Source: Bradyrhizobium sp. B097 | GTDB lineage: Bacteria > Pseudomonadota > Alphaproteobacteria > Rhizobiales > Xanthobacteraceae | Length of the DNA stretch: 64,000 nucleotides | NCBI RefSeq assembly: GCF_038957035.1 | Contig: NZ_CP152412.1 | Coordinates: 8,490,501 to 8,554,500 of the forward strand | Direction: 5' to 3' | Part shown: in pieces, positions 26,521 through 35,335 of the stretch | Position numbering within the stretch: position 1 is the stretch's first letter | How the letters are laid out: every line of letters begins with the position of its first letter | Notes under the pieces: model-generated | The model's database searches: none | The model's input: the letters and a program-made list of their open reading frames with translations, nothing else | What the model was told of the DNA's origin: nothing | Program-made: the position numbers and the translations under genes

Positions 26521-26772
26521 TCATCGTTCAGGCCTGCCGGGACGCACCGGTCTTGGCGCATAAAAGGGGTTAACCAGGCAGGTTGCCGGATTCCCCGCAG
26601 CGCTGGCCTGGCACTCCTTCATCGACATGAAGATACAATCCATTCGATCGCCGACCAGTTCCCCGTAAACACGCATGCAGACCGGATAGCGAGGATCGTA
26701 CATTTGTGCCGATGCCGGCTTGGTCGTGCAAAGCGCGCCCAGCGCGAACAGCAGCGCTCCAAGCAGCCACAC
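26521..26772 (-). CDS. DUF3551 family secreted protein
   Basis: 83 residues. GTG at 26772 with AGGAG 7 nt upstream gives the signal peptide MWLLGALLFALGALCTTKPASAQ; a longer ATG frame from 26802 lacks a good Shine-Dalgarno. The mature part 'YPVCMRVYG...DCIFMSMKECQASAAGNPATCLVNPFY' with its four Cys is the DUF3551 pattern, very frequent in Bradyrhizobium. Function unknown; probably periplasmic and disulfide-bonded. Confidence 0.85.
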   Translation of the reverse strand: MWLLGALLFALGALCTTKPASAQMYDPRYPVCMRVYGELVGDRMDCIFMSMKECQASAAGNPATCLVNPFYAPRPVRPGRPER

Positions 26773-26859
26773 GTCTAGTCTCCTGCTATTGCCGTGAAAC
26801 ACATTGTCTTGCCGACAGGACTATCCCGCGCAAGTTAGCCTTGGGGCTGACCTTGGGGC

Positions 26860-26933
26860 TGGAGCGGGCGAAGGGAATCGAACCCTCGTATGCAGCTTGG
26901 GAAGCTGCCGTTCTACCATTGAACTACGCCCGC
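26860..26933 (-). tRNA. tRNA-Gly, anticodon CCC
   Basis: On the minus strand: acceptor arms GCGGGCG / CGCCCGC, D arm GTTC-AATGGTA-GAAC, anticodon arm GCAGC-TTCCCAA-GCTGC (anticodon CCC), T arm with GTTCGATTC. Discriminator U and an encoded CCA end (26860-26863). Reads GGG codons. Confidence 0.95.
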
Positions 26934-27040
26934 GATCTCAATTGCTTGAGGTCGCCCCGTGGGTGCGACCGCCGGACCATAGCCCGGGCCGAGGCGGCGG
27001 ATCAAGCGTGCATTGACACCGGTCGCCGCGCCGCCAGCCG

Positions 27041-28561
27041 CTACCAGCCCATCCTCACAAGCACGTCATTGATGACAAAGGGCGCAGCGGCGGATGCGTC
27101 GCAGCTTCCGCCGCGCGCATAGATGCAGGCATCGCTGAAGCCGACGCGCGCACAGCTTTGCCGTGAAAAATCCGCCGGCAGATCGCCTGCGGCCTCGGGC
27201 CGCGCAAGGATGCGGTTGAAGGCCGGCTTGGTCGCCCGCAGCAGCAGCGGCGGCAGGATCAGCTCGGCGAGCGGATCGGCGGATTGCAGCGCATAGAGCG
27301 GCACCGGGCCGACCAATCGCTCCCGCCCCGGCAACTGCTGGAAGCGAACGTCGTAAAGCGCAAGGCCGCACATCTGCGGATCGCTGCGCAGTTCGGCCGC
27401 GAGCCGCGCAGCGCCGACGCCGCGCGTCCAGTACTCGCGCATATCTTCGCAGGCGCCGGCCAGCGCCATTGACAGCAGCGCCCAGCCGCCGAGGACGATC
27501 GGCAATGCCCAGCGGCGCCACATGTCTTTCGTACGCAGCCATTGCACCCAATCGGCTGATCCCAGCGCCGCGACGATGGTGAACAGCACCACGGACAGGA
27601 AGATGAAGCGGTATTCCTTGTGTGCGATCAGGCTGTGGAAGACGAGGTTGACCAGCGCCACCGTCGCGAGCAGCGGTGCGTGCCGCCAGCCGCGCCAGAT
27701 CGCAGCGAGCGGGAGCAGGATCGCCACCGACCACACGGTCAGGAAGTCGATGAGATAGGCCGACGGCGGCGACACGCCGAATTCGATGGCGCGATCGTGG
27801 ACGAGGTTTTCCCTGATATTGGCGATCAGCCAGGCGAACGGCACGCTGCCATGCGCCAGGTCGATCGCGGCGGCGAGCAGCAGCGCAACGAGCCCGCCGG
27901 CAACCAGCGGAACCAGGTTTCGCCAGCGTGTCCAGCACGCCCCGAGGGCCAGCATGGCGATCGCCGGCGCAAACTGGAAGCGGCAGACAAAGGCGAAGGC
28001 GAGCAAGGCACCGCCGATCGCGAGACGCCGCTGTGACGGACGATCAGTGACCAGCAGCGCCGCCGGGACGACGAGCGCTGTCGCGTACGTCTCGCCCAAT
28101 GTGTGTGGCGCGAGCATGATCAATTCGAACCAGACCGCGGCCGCGAAGGCCGTGACGACGGCATGGGTTCGCGAGACCCGCGCGCCAAGCAGCCAGGCGC
28201 TGACCACGATCGACAGCGATGCGCATGCGGGGATCAGACGCGGCACCAGGAACGCACCTGCGCCACCAGGCGCAATCGCATCACCGATGGCAACCGGCCC
28301 GGCCATCAATGTCGGCAGCAACCAGCCGCGAATGCCGTCGCGCCATTCCCACGTCAAGATGCCGTCATGGCCGAGCATCCGCCACGCCGGCTCGAGATAC
28401 TGATAGGTCTCGTCGGGATAGATCACGTTGGGCCAGACGGCGGCGGCAAGGCGCAAAACCAGCGCCAGCAGCAGCAGCGCGAAGAGCGGGTGAACACGCC
28501 CGCTCGCGCGCGCGGCCATGCCTGCGCTGCCGGGCGCGGCTTCGGCGCTCGTGCTGGTCAT
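27041..28561 (-). CDS. GT22-type mannosyltransferase (Alg9/PIG-B-like) membrane protein
   Basis: 506 residues with about ten membrane segments. The first luminal/periplasmic loop 'YPDETYQYLEPAWRMLGHDGILTWEWRDGIRGWLLP' carries the PDE and TWEW motifs of glycosyltransferase family 22, best known from eukaryotic ALG9, ALG12 and GPI mannosyltransferases. Such enzymes use polyprenyl-phosphate sugars; bacterial members presumably decorate envelope glycans or lipids. ATG at 28561 (MTSTSAEAA) chosen; alternatives lie upstream at 28585 and 28669. Monocistronic. Confidence 0.82.
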   Translation of the reverse strand: MTSTSAEAAPGSAGMAARASGRVHPLFALLLLALVLRLAAAVWPNVIYPDETYQYLEPAWRMLGHDGILTWEWRDGIRGWLLPTLMAGPVAIGDAIAPGGAGAFLVPRLIPACASLSIVVSAWLLGARVSRTHAVVTAFAAAVWFELIMLAPHTLGETYATALVVPAALLVTDRPSQRRLAIGGALLAFAFVCRFQFAPAIAMLALGACWTRWRNLVPLVAGGLVALLLAAAIDLAHGSVPFAWLIANIRENLVHDRAIEFGVSPPSAYLIDFLTVWSVAILLPLAAIWRGWRHAPLLATVALVNLVFHSLIAHKEYRFIFLSVVLFTIVAALGSADWVQWLRTKDMWRRWALPIVLGGWALLSMALAGACEDMREYWTRGVGAARLAAELRSDPQMCGLALYDVRFQQLPGRERLVGPVPLYALQSADPLAELILPPLLLRATKPAFNRILARPEAAGDLPADFSRQSCARVGFSDACIYARGGSCDASAAAPFVINDVLVRMGW

Positions 28562-28761
28562 CGTTCCGCCGATCGTCTTTTGCAGCAGCATGCAGGCGAC
28601 CAGATAGCGGGCAAAGCCTTTAAGATGCGTGACCGGAGGATGCGTGACTGAACGTTGGCGAGGTCGCACAGAGCGGTCGCGACATGCTTAACCAATCGTC
28701 AAGATTCCGGATGCGCCGGACCGCGACGATGCTATGCTCGCATGTGGGGGTTGGTGGCGTC

Positions 28762-29339
28762 ATGGCGGGGCGTGGGTACACCATTTTCGACACGGCAATC
28801 GGCCGATGCGGCATCGCATGGGGCGAAGCCGGCGTCGCCGGGTCCAGCTTCCCGAGCTCCGCGAAATCGAAACCCGCAAACGGCTGTTCCAGCACTATCC
28901 CGACGCGCGCGAGCTGCGGCCTTCCGAGGAGATCGAGGTCGCGATCGAGGGCATTGCAGCGATCTTGCGCGGCGGCAATGCCGATCTCACGGGCGTCGCG
29001 CTCGACATGAGCGGCATCCCGGCCTTCAGCCAGCGCGTCTACCAGACCGTCCGCCGCATTCCCCGCGGCGAGACCCGGACCTATGACGAGGTGGCGGGCG
29101 CCCTGCGCACGTCCGGCGCGGTCTATTCGGTGGCGCAGGCGCTCGGCTGCAATCCCTTCATGATCATCGTGCCCTGCCACCGCGTGCTCGAGGCGGGCCA
29201 CTATGCCGACCGGATCTCGCAAAACGGCGGCAGCGTCTCCAAGCGGCGGCTGCTCTCGATCGAAGGCGCCCAGCCGACCATCAGCAAGACGCTGTTCGAT
29301 GTGCTGCTGCCCGTTGCACGACCCCGGCCGCAAGCCTAG
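28762..29339 (+). pseudogene. O6-alkylguanine-DNA methyltransferase-like gene with an internal frameshift
   Basis: The N-terminal part (MAGRGYTIFDTAIGRCGIAW...GVAG) reads in one frame from 28762. After about 28845 the conserved sequence (VQLPELREIETRKRLF...) continues in another frame to 29339. Adding one G to the GGG run there would restore it, so a 1-bp deletion (real or a sequencing error) splits the gene. The C-terminal part keeps the catalytic 'IIVPCHRVL', but the arginine-finger position is Tyr ('GAVYSVAQAL' instead of the usual ARAVG) and the usual GGYSGG loop is 'ADRISQNGG'. An MGMT/Ada-C-like fold is clear; DNA repair activity is doubtful. Confidence 0.75.
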
Positions 29340-29348
29340 ATCTGGGGT

Positions 29349-30188
29349 ATGACCCGGACCACACTGTTGCAGCACGATCGCATCACGGTGAACGAGTTTC
29401 GCTGCACGGCGGAGCCCGGCGACAAGCCGTTCGTCGAACAGTTCGCCTGCCACTCGGTGTCCTATGTGCGCAGCGGCAGCTTCGGCTGCCATTGCCGCGG
29501 CCGCTTCCATGAGCTGGTGGCAGGCTCGATCCTGGTCGGCCATCCCGGCGACGAATACACCTGCACGCACGACCATGTGGTCGGTGACGAATGCCTGTCG
29601 TTCTTCCTCGACCCGGAGCTGGTCGAGACGATCGGCGACCGCACCTCGGTCTGGCAGGTCGGCTCGGTACCGCCGCTGCCCGAATTGATGGTGATCGGGG
29701 AGCTCGCCCAAACGGCGGCAGCTGGCAACAGCGACGTCGGGCTCGACGAGATCGGCCATCTCCTCGCCAGCCGCCTTGTCGAGCTGGTGTCCGATCGCAA
29801 GGCCAAGCCCCTGACCGCCGGCCTGCGCGACCGCCGCCGCGCCGTCGAAGCGGCGCTGTGGATCGACGCCAATTCACACCATCAGATCGACCTCGACGAT
29901 GCCGCGGAGCAGGCCGGGCTAAGCACCTTCCATTTCCTGCGGCTGTTCTCCGCGGTGCTCGGCGTGACCCCGCATCAATATCTCGTGCGCTCGCGGCTGC
30001 GCCATGCGGCGCGGCGGCTGGTGGATGACGACAGCCCGGTCACCGACATCGCCTATGACGTCGGCTTCGGCGATCTCTCCAATTTCGTGCGCAGCTTCCA
30101 CCGCGCCGCCGGTGCCTCGCCGCTGAAGTTCCGCCAGGCCTCCCGCGGCGACCGCAAGATTCTCCAAGAACGCCTTGCGCTGCAATAG
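29349..30188 (+). CDS. AraC family transcriptional regulator
   Basis: 279 residues: N-terminal cupin-like sensor (about 1-150: '[40 protein letters not shown]', rich in Cys/His) and a C-terminal double HTH ('[45 protein letters not shown]' and '[32 protein letters not shown]'). It starts 9 bp after the methyltransferase-like gene and precedes VOC and SRPBCC genes by 55 bp, so the group may form one regulon. Confidence 0.92.
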   Translation: MTRTTLLQHDRITVNEFRCTAEPGDKPFVEQFACHSVSYVRSGSFGCHCRGRFHELVAGSILVGHPGDEYTCTHDHVVGDECLSFFLDPELVETIGDRTSVWQVGSVPPLPELMVIGELAQTAAAGNSDVGLDEIGHLLASRLVELVSDRKAKPLTAGLRDRRRAVEAALWIDANSHHQIDLDDAAEQAGLSTFHFLRLFSAVLGVTPHQYLVRSRLRHAARRLVDDDSPVTDIAYDVGFGDLSNFVRSFHRAAGASPLKFRQASRGDRKILQERLALQ

Positions 30189-30243
30189 CAGGGTTGCTCC
30201 GGTCCGCGCGTCCATCGACGCGCTCAACGACTGGAGCCCCATC

Positions 30244-30603
30244 ATGTACGACCATATCGGATTGCGCGTCGCCGACCTCGACGCCAGCGTGCGCTTCTAC
30301 ACCGCGGTGCTGGCGCCGCTCGGCTTCGTGCTCTGCTCGCGCGACGACAGCGGCGCAGGCTTCGGCCCGAAGGGCGAGCCCGCGCTCTGGCTGCATCTGC
30401 ACAAGGGCAAGACCCAGGGCGGCGCGCACATCGCGTTCCGCGCGGCGAGCCATGACGCGATCAAGAAATTCCACACCGAAGGCCTGAAGGCCGGCGGCAA
30501 GGACAACGGTGAGGCCGGCCATCGCAAAGACTACAGCCCGACCTACTACGCGGCGTTCCTGCTCGACCCCGACGGCAATAATGTCGAGGCCGTGTCCACG
30601 TAA
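30244..30603 (+). CDS. VOC superfamily (glyoxalase-like) protein
   Basis: 119 residues: 'MYDHIGLRVADLDASVRFYTAVLAPLGF' and 'AAFLLDPDGNNVEAV' are the two beta-alpha-beta-beta-beta halves of the vicinal oxygen chelate fold, with the His and Glu metal-ligand positions. Could be a dioxygenase, lyase or resistance protein; substrate unknown. Follows the AraC gene. Confidence 0.87.
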   Translation: MYDHIGLRVADLDASVRFYTAVLAPLGFVLCSRDDSGAGFGPKGEPALWLHLHKGKTQGGAHIAFRAASHDAIKKFHTEGLKAGGKDNGEAGHRKDYSPTYYAAFLLDPDGNNVEAVST

Positions 30604-30623
30604 GTAACGCCACGAACTCCGCT

Positions 30624-30737
30624 GTCATTGCGAGCGGAGCGAAGCAATCCACATCGCCGCATATGACGAGCGTGGATTGCTTCGTCGCTTCTGCGCAAAA
30701 TTGCTTCGCAATTTTGTCGCGAGCTCCTCGCAATGAC
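30624..30737. repeat. Composite intergenic palindromic repeat with inserted hairpin
   Basis: Element framed by 'gtcattgcgag' and 'ctcgcaatgac', related to 37799-37883. It carries an inserted AT-rich hairpin AAAATTGC-TTC-GCAATTTT (30697-30715) just inside the right border. Confidence 0.8.
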
Positions 30738-30767
30738 GCCAAACCCAAACTCAAAGAGGACCTAACG

Positions 30768-31184
30768 ATGGCTTCAATTCACAAGGACATCCCGATCGAC
30801 GCGCCGGCCGATCATGTCTGGGACGCACTGCGCGATTTCGGCGCGCTGCATACCCGGCTGGTGCCGGGCTTCGTCACCGACACCAACCTTGACGGCGACG
30901 TCCGCACCGTCAGCTTCGCCAACGGCACCGTGGCGCGCGAAACGCTGGTCGATTGCGACGACAAGCGACGACGGCTGGTCTATGCGATCACCAGCGAGCG
31001 GTTGAAGCAGCATTCCGCCTCGGTGCAGGTGTTTGCCGAGGGCGATGCGCGCTGCCGGGTGGTGTGGATCGCCGATGTGCTGCCGCACGAGGTCGCGCCC
31101 TATATGGACGCGCAGATGGACCTCGGCGCGGCCGCGATGCAGGCCGCACAGGCCCGGTCGGCCAGGGAGAAGAACGCGGCGTGA
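30768..31184 (+). CDS. SRPBCC family protein (START/Bet v1-like)
   Basis: 138 residues: 'IHKDIPIDAPADHVWDALRDFGALHTRLVPGF', 'VRTVSFANGTVARETLVDCDDKRRRLVYAIT' and 'CRVVWIADVLPHE' fit the polyketide cyclase/dehydrase-like SRPBCC fold, which encloses hydrophobic ligands. AGAGGA precedes the ATG at 30768; the upstream extension of the frame lies in the repeat. Function unknown. Confidence 0.85.
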   Translation: MASIHKDIPIDAPADHVWDALRDFGALHTRLVPGFVTDTNLDGDVRTVSFANGTVARETLVDCDDKRRRLVYAITSERLKQHSASVQVFAEGDARCRVVWIADVLPHEVAPYMDAQMDLGAAAMQAAQARSAREKNAA

Positions 31185-31198
31185 CCAACCCCATCACC

Positions 31199-31334
31199 GT
31201 CACCCTGAGGTGCTCGCGAAGCGAGCCTCGAAGGGCGACGGCCCAGCTGGATCCGCGAGCGCTGTGACCGCATGCCCTGACGCATCCGCGCCGTGCATCC
31301 TTCGAGGCTCGCTTCGCTCGCACCTCAGGATGAC
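31199..31334. repeat. Intergenic inverted repeat
   Basis: Arms 'gtcaccctgaggtgctcgcgaagcg' and the near-complementary 'cgcttcgctcgcacctcaggatgac' enclose about 80 bp. Lies between convergent SRPBCC and MATE genes. Confidence 0.75.
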
Positions 31335-31346
31335 GGGTTTATTAGC

Positions 31347-32789
31347 TCAAGACAACGCCGGTTGCGCCTCGGCGGCTGGTGCAGATCGGCCCCAGCGCGT
31401 CAGGATCACGCTGAGGCAGGAGAGCACGCCGAGCACGCCCATCGATGCCGCGGCGAGTGTAAAGAAATCTTGCGCACTCGCCTCATGCGTGGACAGCCAC
31501 CAGCCGCCGGCGCCGATGAAGATCAGCCGCGCGGTCTGCGCCAGCACCGGACCCAGCACTTTCGCAGCGCCCTGCGAGGAGAAGTACATCGACATTGCGA
31601 GGCCGATGAAGGCGTACATCGGCGCGGCGGTCGACAGGTACTGATGGCTGGTCGCCCGGACATGCGGATCGTTGGTGAAGAGGTTGACCCAGAGATCGGG
31701 GAAGACGGCGATGAAGCTGCCGACCACGCCGACCGCGAGGAACGACAGCGTGCCCGCGGTCCAGGCAATCCGCCGCGCCCGCGCGACGCGCTCGGCGCCG
31801 ACGGCCATGCCGATCATCGGCACCGAGGCGATACCGACCGCGAACGCCACCGACGTCAGCATGAATTCGAGCCGCGCGCCGATGCCGTAACCGGCGAGCA
31901 CCGCGGTACCGAACTGCGCCAGCATGTGGGTGAAGATCGAGATCGTCAAAACCGATTGCAGCGGCGAGAAGCAGGAGACCGCGCCGACCCTGAGGATGTC
32001 GATGAACATCGCCCATTGCACGCGCAGCCCCTTGAGCTTTGGTTTCACGCGGGCGCGGCCCGAGAACAGATACCAACCCATCACGCTGATGCTGATCGAA
32101 TAGGCGATCAGCGAACCCGCCGCGACGCCGCGCATGCCGAATTGCGGCACCGGCCCGAGGCCGAGCCCGAGCGTGCCGCCGAGAATGATCTGGCACACCG
32201 CCGAGGACAGGATCATGGTCGACGGCAGCTTCATGTTGCCGGTGCCGCGCAGGATGCCCGCCATCGTGTTCATCAGCCAGGGCAGGATCGCACCGCCGAA
32301 GAACACTTGCGAATAGGCGATCGCATTCGCCAGCACGTTGCCGCGGCCGCCGAGCAATTCGAGCAGGCGCGGGCCGAAGATCAGCATGCCCAGCATGAAG
32401 GTGGCACCGAACGTCAATCCGATCAGCAGCGCATGCATTGCAAGCGTCGAGGCGCGCTCGATCTCGCCGGCGCCGAGCGCGCGCGCGATCGCGGATGCGA
32501 CGCCGCCGCCCATCGCGCCACCGGACATCGTCATGGTCAGGATCACGCAGGGAAACACCAGCGCCATCGCCGCCAGCGACTCGACGCCGAGCCGGCCGAT
32601 ATAGGAGGTTTCCGCGATCACCACGCAGGTGCCGGCGGAAAGCGCGATCACGTTCGGCCATGCCAGCCACAGCAGCGTGCGCAAAATCGGCCCGTCGAGC
32701 AGCGCATTGCGCGCCGGCCTGGTTACCGGCGGCGGCAGCGGCCGTTCTTGTTCGTCGACAGGTATTTCGGCGAGGCCGAGGTCGGACAT
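31347..32789 (-). CDS. MATE family multidrug/toxin exporter
   Basis: 480 residues, about 12 transmembrane helices in two six-helix halves. Start 'LRTLLWLAWPNVIALSAGTCVVIAETSYIGRLGVESLAAMALVFP' and 'GAMGGGVASAIARALGAGE' are typical MATE sequence; the second half repeats the pattern at 'VLAGYGIGARLEFMLTSVAFAVGIASVPMIGMAVGAE'. Cation-driven antiporter. ATG at 32789 has GGGAG upstream. Confidence 0.93.
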   Translation of the reverse strand: MSDLGLAEIPVDEQERPLPPPVTRPARNALLDGPILRTLLWLAWPNVIALSAGTCVVIAETSYIGRLGVESLAAMALVFPCVILTMTMSGGAMGGGVASAIARALGAGEIERASTLAMHALLIGLTFGATFMLGMLIFGPRLLELLGGRGNVLANAIAYSQVFFGGAILPWLMNTMAGILRGTGNMKLPSTMILSSAVCQIILGGTLGLGLGPVPQFGMRGVAAGSLIAYSISISVMGWYLFSGRARVKPKLKGLRVQWAMFIDILRVGAVSCFSPLQSVLTISIFTHMLAQFGTAVLAGYGIGARLEFMLTSVAFAVGIASVPMIGMAVGAERVARARRIAWTAGTLSFLAVGVVGSFIAVFPDLWVNLFTNDPHVRATSHQYLSTAAPMYAFIGLAMSMYFSSQGAAKVLGPVLAQTARLIFIGAGGWWLSTHEASAQDFFTLAAASMGVLGVLSCLSVILTRWGRSAPAAEAQPALS

Positions 32790-32908
32790 TTCTACTCCCA
32801 CGCGCGATCTGGGGAGCCGCGCCATGGTGTTTCCCTACCATGGCGAACGCGGATTCCACGTGCGCGGGACGCAAGGGGGGCCTGCGCGATTGCAGGTGAA
32901 CCTCTGGT

Positions 32909-33958
32909 CTAGCCGATCGACCAAACGAACGGCGCGCCGGCGGCGCCATTCGGCTTCAGATGCACCGGAATATGCCGTCCGCAGCCGGCCGCCAGCCCTT
33001 CGAACAGGCCTGTCAGGACGCTGGCGCAGGCCGGATGATAATCGGCCACGTCGGCCATCAGCTTCCAGCCCTGCTGGCGGATCTCGAACTGACCCTCGGA
33101 CTCGCTGATGTCAGCGATGTCATCCTGCGACTCGAGGAGCACGCGCAGGAATGCGGCAAATTCCGTGGCACGGCCACGGCGGCCGCCGAGCGCCTGCGCG
33201 ACCTCGTCGAAATACTGCATGCCAATCAGTCTGCCGGTGAGATGCAGCAGATAGCTCGCATCCTCTGGGCCAAACACCTGCACGATGACGGGCGCGGCCG
33301 TCTTCACATATTCCATCGCGTAGTTGCGATACGCCTTTTCCAGCCGCGGCTTCGGCCAGCTGTCGACCGGCAATGCCGGCGCGGTTCTGGAATCGAACAG
33401 CGGCGCCTCGAGATGGCGCGCGAACACCAGGCGCTGGTCGAGTTCGAGCGGGTGATCGTATTCGCAGTAATAGCCCTCGAGCCCGTCCTGGCCGTCGACG
33501 CTTTGCTTGGTGCAGACGAAGCCGAGCCTGAGATCGCCGAGCGCGACACCGTTGTTGGCGTGCCAGCCGCGCAGCATCGCGCGCGAGACCTCGCCGGGTA
33601 CGCCGCAGATCGCCGTGCCCTTCCAGATCCAGCGCGGCGGCGGATAGCGGATCCAGGCCTTGCGGTCGGTCTCGTACATGTATTCGACATGCACGCCGCC
33701 GATCCAGTTGGAGAGATAGTGATATTGCGCGGCCGCGACCGCGGGCGGCAGGCCGTCGAGGCCGAGCTTCTTCAAGCCGGGCAGGAAGCGCTCCTGCTGC
33801 TGGCGGCGAAACACGCGGAAGACGAACTCGGCGGCGTCGGCGGTGCCGCGGCGCGTGACCACGGTGAGGATCAGCCCGGTGAAGAAGGCGTGATAGAGAT
33901 CGGCGACGCTGCGCCACTTCCGCCACTGCGCTTCTTGTGGGCTTTCACTTGCAGTCAT
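32909..33958 (-). CDS. Conserved-looking protein of unknown function
   Basis: 349 residues, soluble, no signal peptide or membrane segment. I do not recognise a family. Visible features: an amphipathic start ('WRSVADLYHAFFTGLILTVVTRRG'), an aromatic-rich middle ('YHYLSNWIGGVHVEYMYETDRKAWIRYPPPRWIW'), several dispersed Cys ('TAICGVPGE', 'GFVCTKQ', 'GYYCEYDHP'), and an acidic C-terminal third. It is well formed codon-wise and stands between MATE and dCTP deaminase genes with repeats on its 5' side. A substrate-binding or hydrolase-like fold is possible but unsupported. Confidence 0.7.
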   Translation of the reverse strand: MTASESPQEAQWRKWRSVADLYHAFFTGLILTVVTRRGTADAAEFVFRVFRRQQQERFLPGLKKLGLDGLPPAVAAAQYHYLSNWIGGVHVEYMYETDRKAWIRYPPPRWIWKGTAICGVPGEVSRAMLRGWHANNGVALGDLRLGFVCTKQSVDGQDGLEGYYCEYDHPLELDQRLVFARHLEAPLFDSRTAPALPVDSWPKPRLEKAYRNYAMEYVKTAAPVIVQVFGPEDASYLLHLTGRLIGMQYFDEVAQALGGRRGRATEFAAFLRVLLESQDDIADISESEGQFEIRQQGWKLMADVADYHPACASVLTGLFEGLAAGCGRHIPVHLKPNGAAGAPFVWSIG

Positions 33959-34007
33959 CTTCGCTCCCGAGCTCTTGTTGGCGAGGTCGAGCTCGCATGC
34001 GCGATCG

Positions 34008-34093
34008 TAGCCCGGATGCAGCGAAGCGCAATCCGGGACAGCTCAATCCGCATATGCACCGTCCCGGATTTCGCTTCGCTTCATCCGGGCTAC
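34008..34093. repeat. REP-like palindrome
   Basis: Arms GTAGCCCGGATG...GCGAAGCGCAATCCGGGAC and GTCCCGGATTTCGCTTCG...CATCCGGGCTAC; a self-complementary element of about 86 bp. Confidence 0.8.
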
Positions 34094-34112
34094 GGAATTA
34101 CGCACGCGCGGT

Positions 34113-34213
34113 GTCATCGCCCGACTTGATCGGGCGATCCAGTATTCCAGAGACAGTTGTGATCGATCGAGAAGCCGGGGCGTACTGGATTCCCCGCGTT
34201 CGCGGGGCATGAC
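34113..34213. repeat. Composite intergenic palindromic repeat
   Basis: Begins GTCATCGCCCG and ends CGGGGCATGAC, with the inner pair 'gatccagtattccag' / 'tactggattccccgcg'. It abuts the 3' end of the dCTP deaminase gene. Confidence 0.7.
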
Positions 34214-34228
34214 AGCGGAGGAATTCCG

Positions 34229-35335
34229 CTACACGCGAAAATGCTTGGAGAGCTTCAGGCCCTGCGCCTGGTAGTTCGAGCCGATGCGCTGGCCGTAGAG
34301 CGCGTCGGGGCGCTCGAGCATGCGTTCATAGACGAGGCGGCCGACGATCTGGCCATGCTCGAGAATGAACGGCACCTCGCGCGAGCGAACTTCCAGCACG
34401 GCGCGCGCGCCCTTGCCGCCGGCGCCGGCATAGCCGAAGCCGGGATCGAAGAAGCCGGCATAGTGGACACGGAATTCGCCGACCAGCGGATCGAACGGCA
34501 CCATCTCCGCGGCGTAATCCGGCGGCACCTGCACCGCCTCTTTCGAAGCCAGGATGTAGAATTCGCCGGGATCGAGGATGAGGCTGCCGTCGGGCCGCGC
34601 CTTGATCGGCTCCCAGAATTCCTCGACCGAATAGCCGCCGCGGCGATCGACATCGACCACGCCGGTGTGGCGCTTGGCGCGATAGCCGACGAAGCCGCCC
34701 GAGTTCTCGCCGGACAGATCGACCGAAAGCGCGACGCCATGGGTGAGATCGGCATTGTCGGCATCGACGAGCCGCTCGGCGGCATGCAGCGCGTCGAGCT
34801 CGTCGGCGGTCAAGGTCGCCTCGCCGATCCGGAAACGGACCTGGCTGAGCCGCGAGCCCTCGCGCAGCAGCACGGGGAACGTCTTCGGGCTGATCTCGGC
34901 ATAGAGCGGGCCGTGATAGCCGGCGCCGATCATGTCGAAGCGACGGGTGCCGTCGGCGATCACGCGGGTGAAGACGTCGAGCCGTCCGGTCGAGCTCTTC
35001 GGGTTGGCCGCGGCCACGATCTCCGGCGGCAGCGCGAGGCTTTCCAGCAGCGGCACGATGTAGACGCAATTGGTCTCCAGCACCGCGCCGTCGGAGAGAT
35101 CGATCTCGTGCAGCTTGAGCTGGTCGATCCGCTCGGCGACGGTGGCATCGGGCCCCGGCAGGAAGCTGGCGCGGACGCGGTAGGCGATGTCGCCGAGGCG
35201 CAGGTCGAGGCTCGCCGGCTGGATCTGGCTCTCGACGAAGTCGTAGGCGGGCAGAATGAGGCCAGCCTCCGCCATCTCCGCGATCATGCGGTCGGGCAGG
35301 ATTCCGTTGGATTCATCTTCCAGCGTGAACGACAC
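34229..35335 (-). CDS. dcd: 2'-deoxycytidine 5'-triphosphate deaminase, double-length form
   Basis: 368 residues from the GTG at 35335 (GAGGGA upstream); an ATG at 35392 would add 19 residues that do not look like family sequence. Two dUTPase-fold copies in tandem are visible: 'QPASLDLRLGD...NPKSSTGRLDVFTRVIADG' in the first half and 'FYILASKEAVQVPPDYAAEMVPFDP...HYAGFFDPGFGYAGAGG' in the second. Standard bacterial Dcd is about 190 residues, so this is the duplicated alphaproteobacterial type. Converts dCTP to dUTP for thymidylate synthesis. Monocistronic, divergent from metZ. Confidence 0.87.
   Translation of the reverse strand: MSFTLEDESNGILPDRMIAEMAEAGLILPAYDFVESQIQPASLDLRLGDIAYRVRASFLPGPDATVAERIDQLKLHEIDLSDGAVLETNCVYIVPLLESLALPPEIVAAANPKSSTGRLDVFTRVIADGTRRFDMIGAGYHGPLYAEISPKTFPVLLREGSRLSQVRFRIGEATLTADELDALHAAERLVDADNADLTHGVALSVDLSGENSGGFVGYRAKRHTGVVDVDRRGGYSVEEFWEPIKARPDGSLILDPGEFYILASKEAVQVPPDYAAEMVPFDPLVGEFRVHYAGFFDPGFGYAGAGGKGARAVLEVRSREVPFILEHGQIVGRLVYERMLERPDALYGQRIGSNYQAQGLKLSKHFRV

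Noticed and set aside
31293..32912. 539-residue plus-strand frame opposite the MATE gene
   Set aside because: Composition (His/Arg/Glu/Ala) is typical of antisense translation of membrane-protein codons; the MATE gene explains the region.
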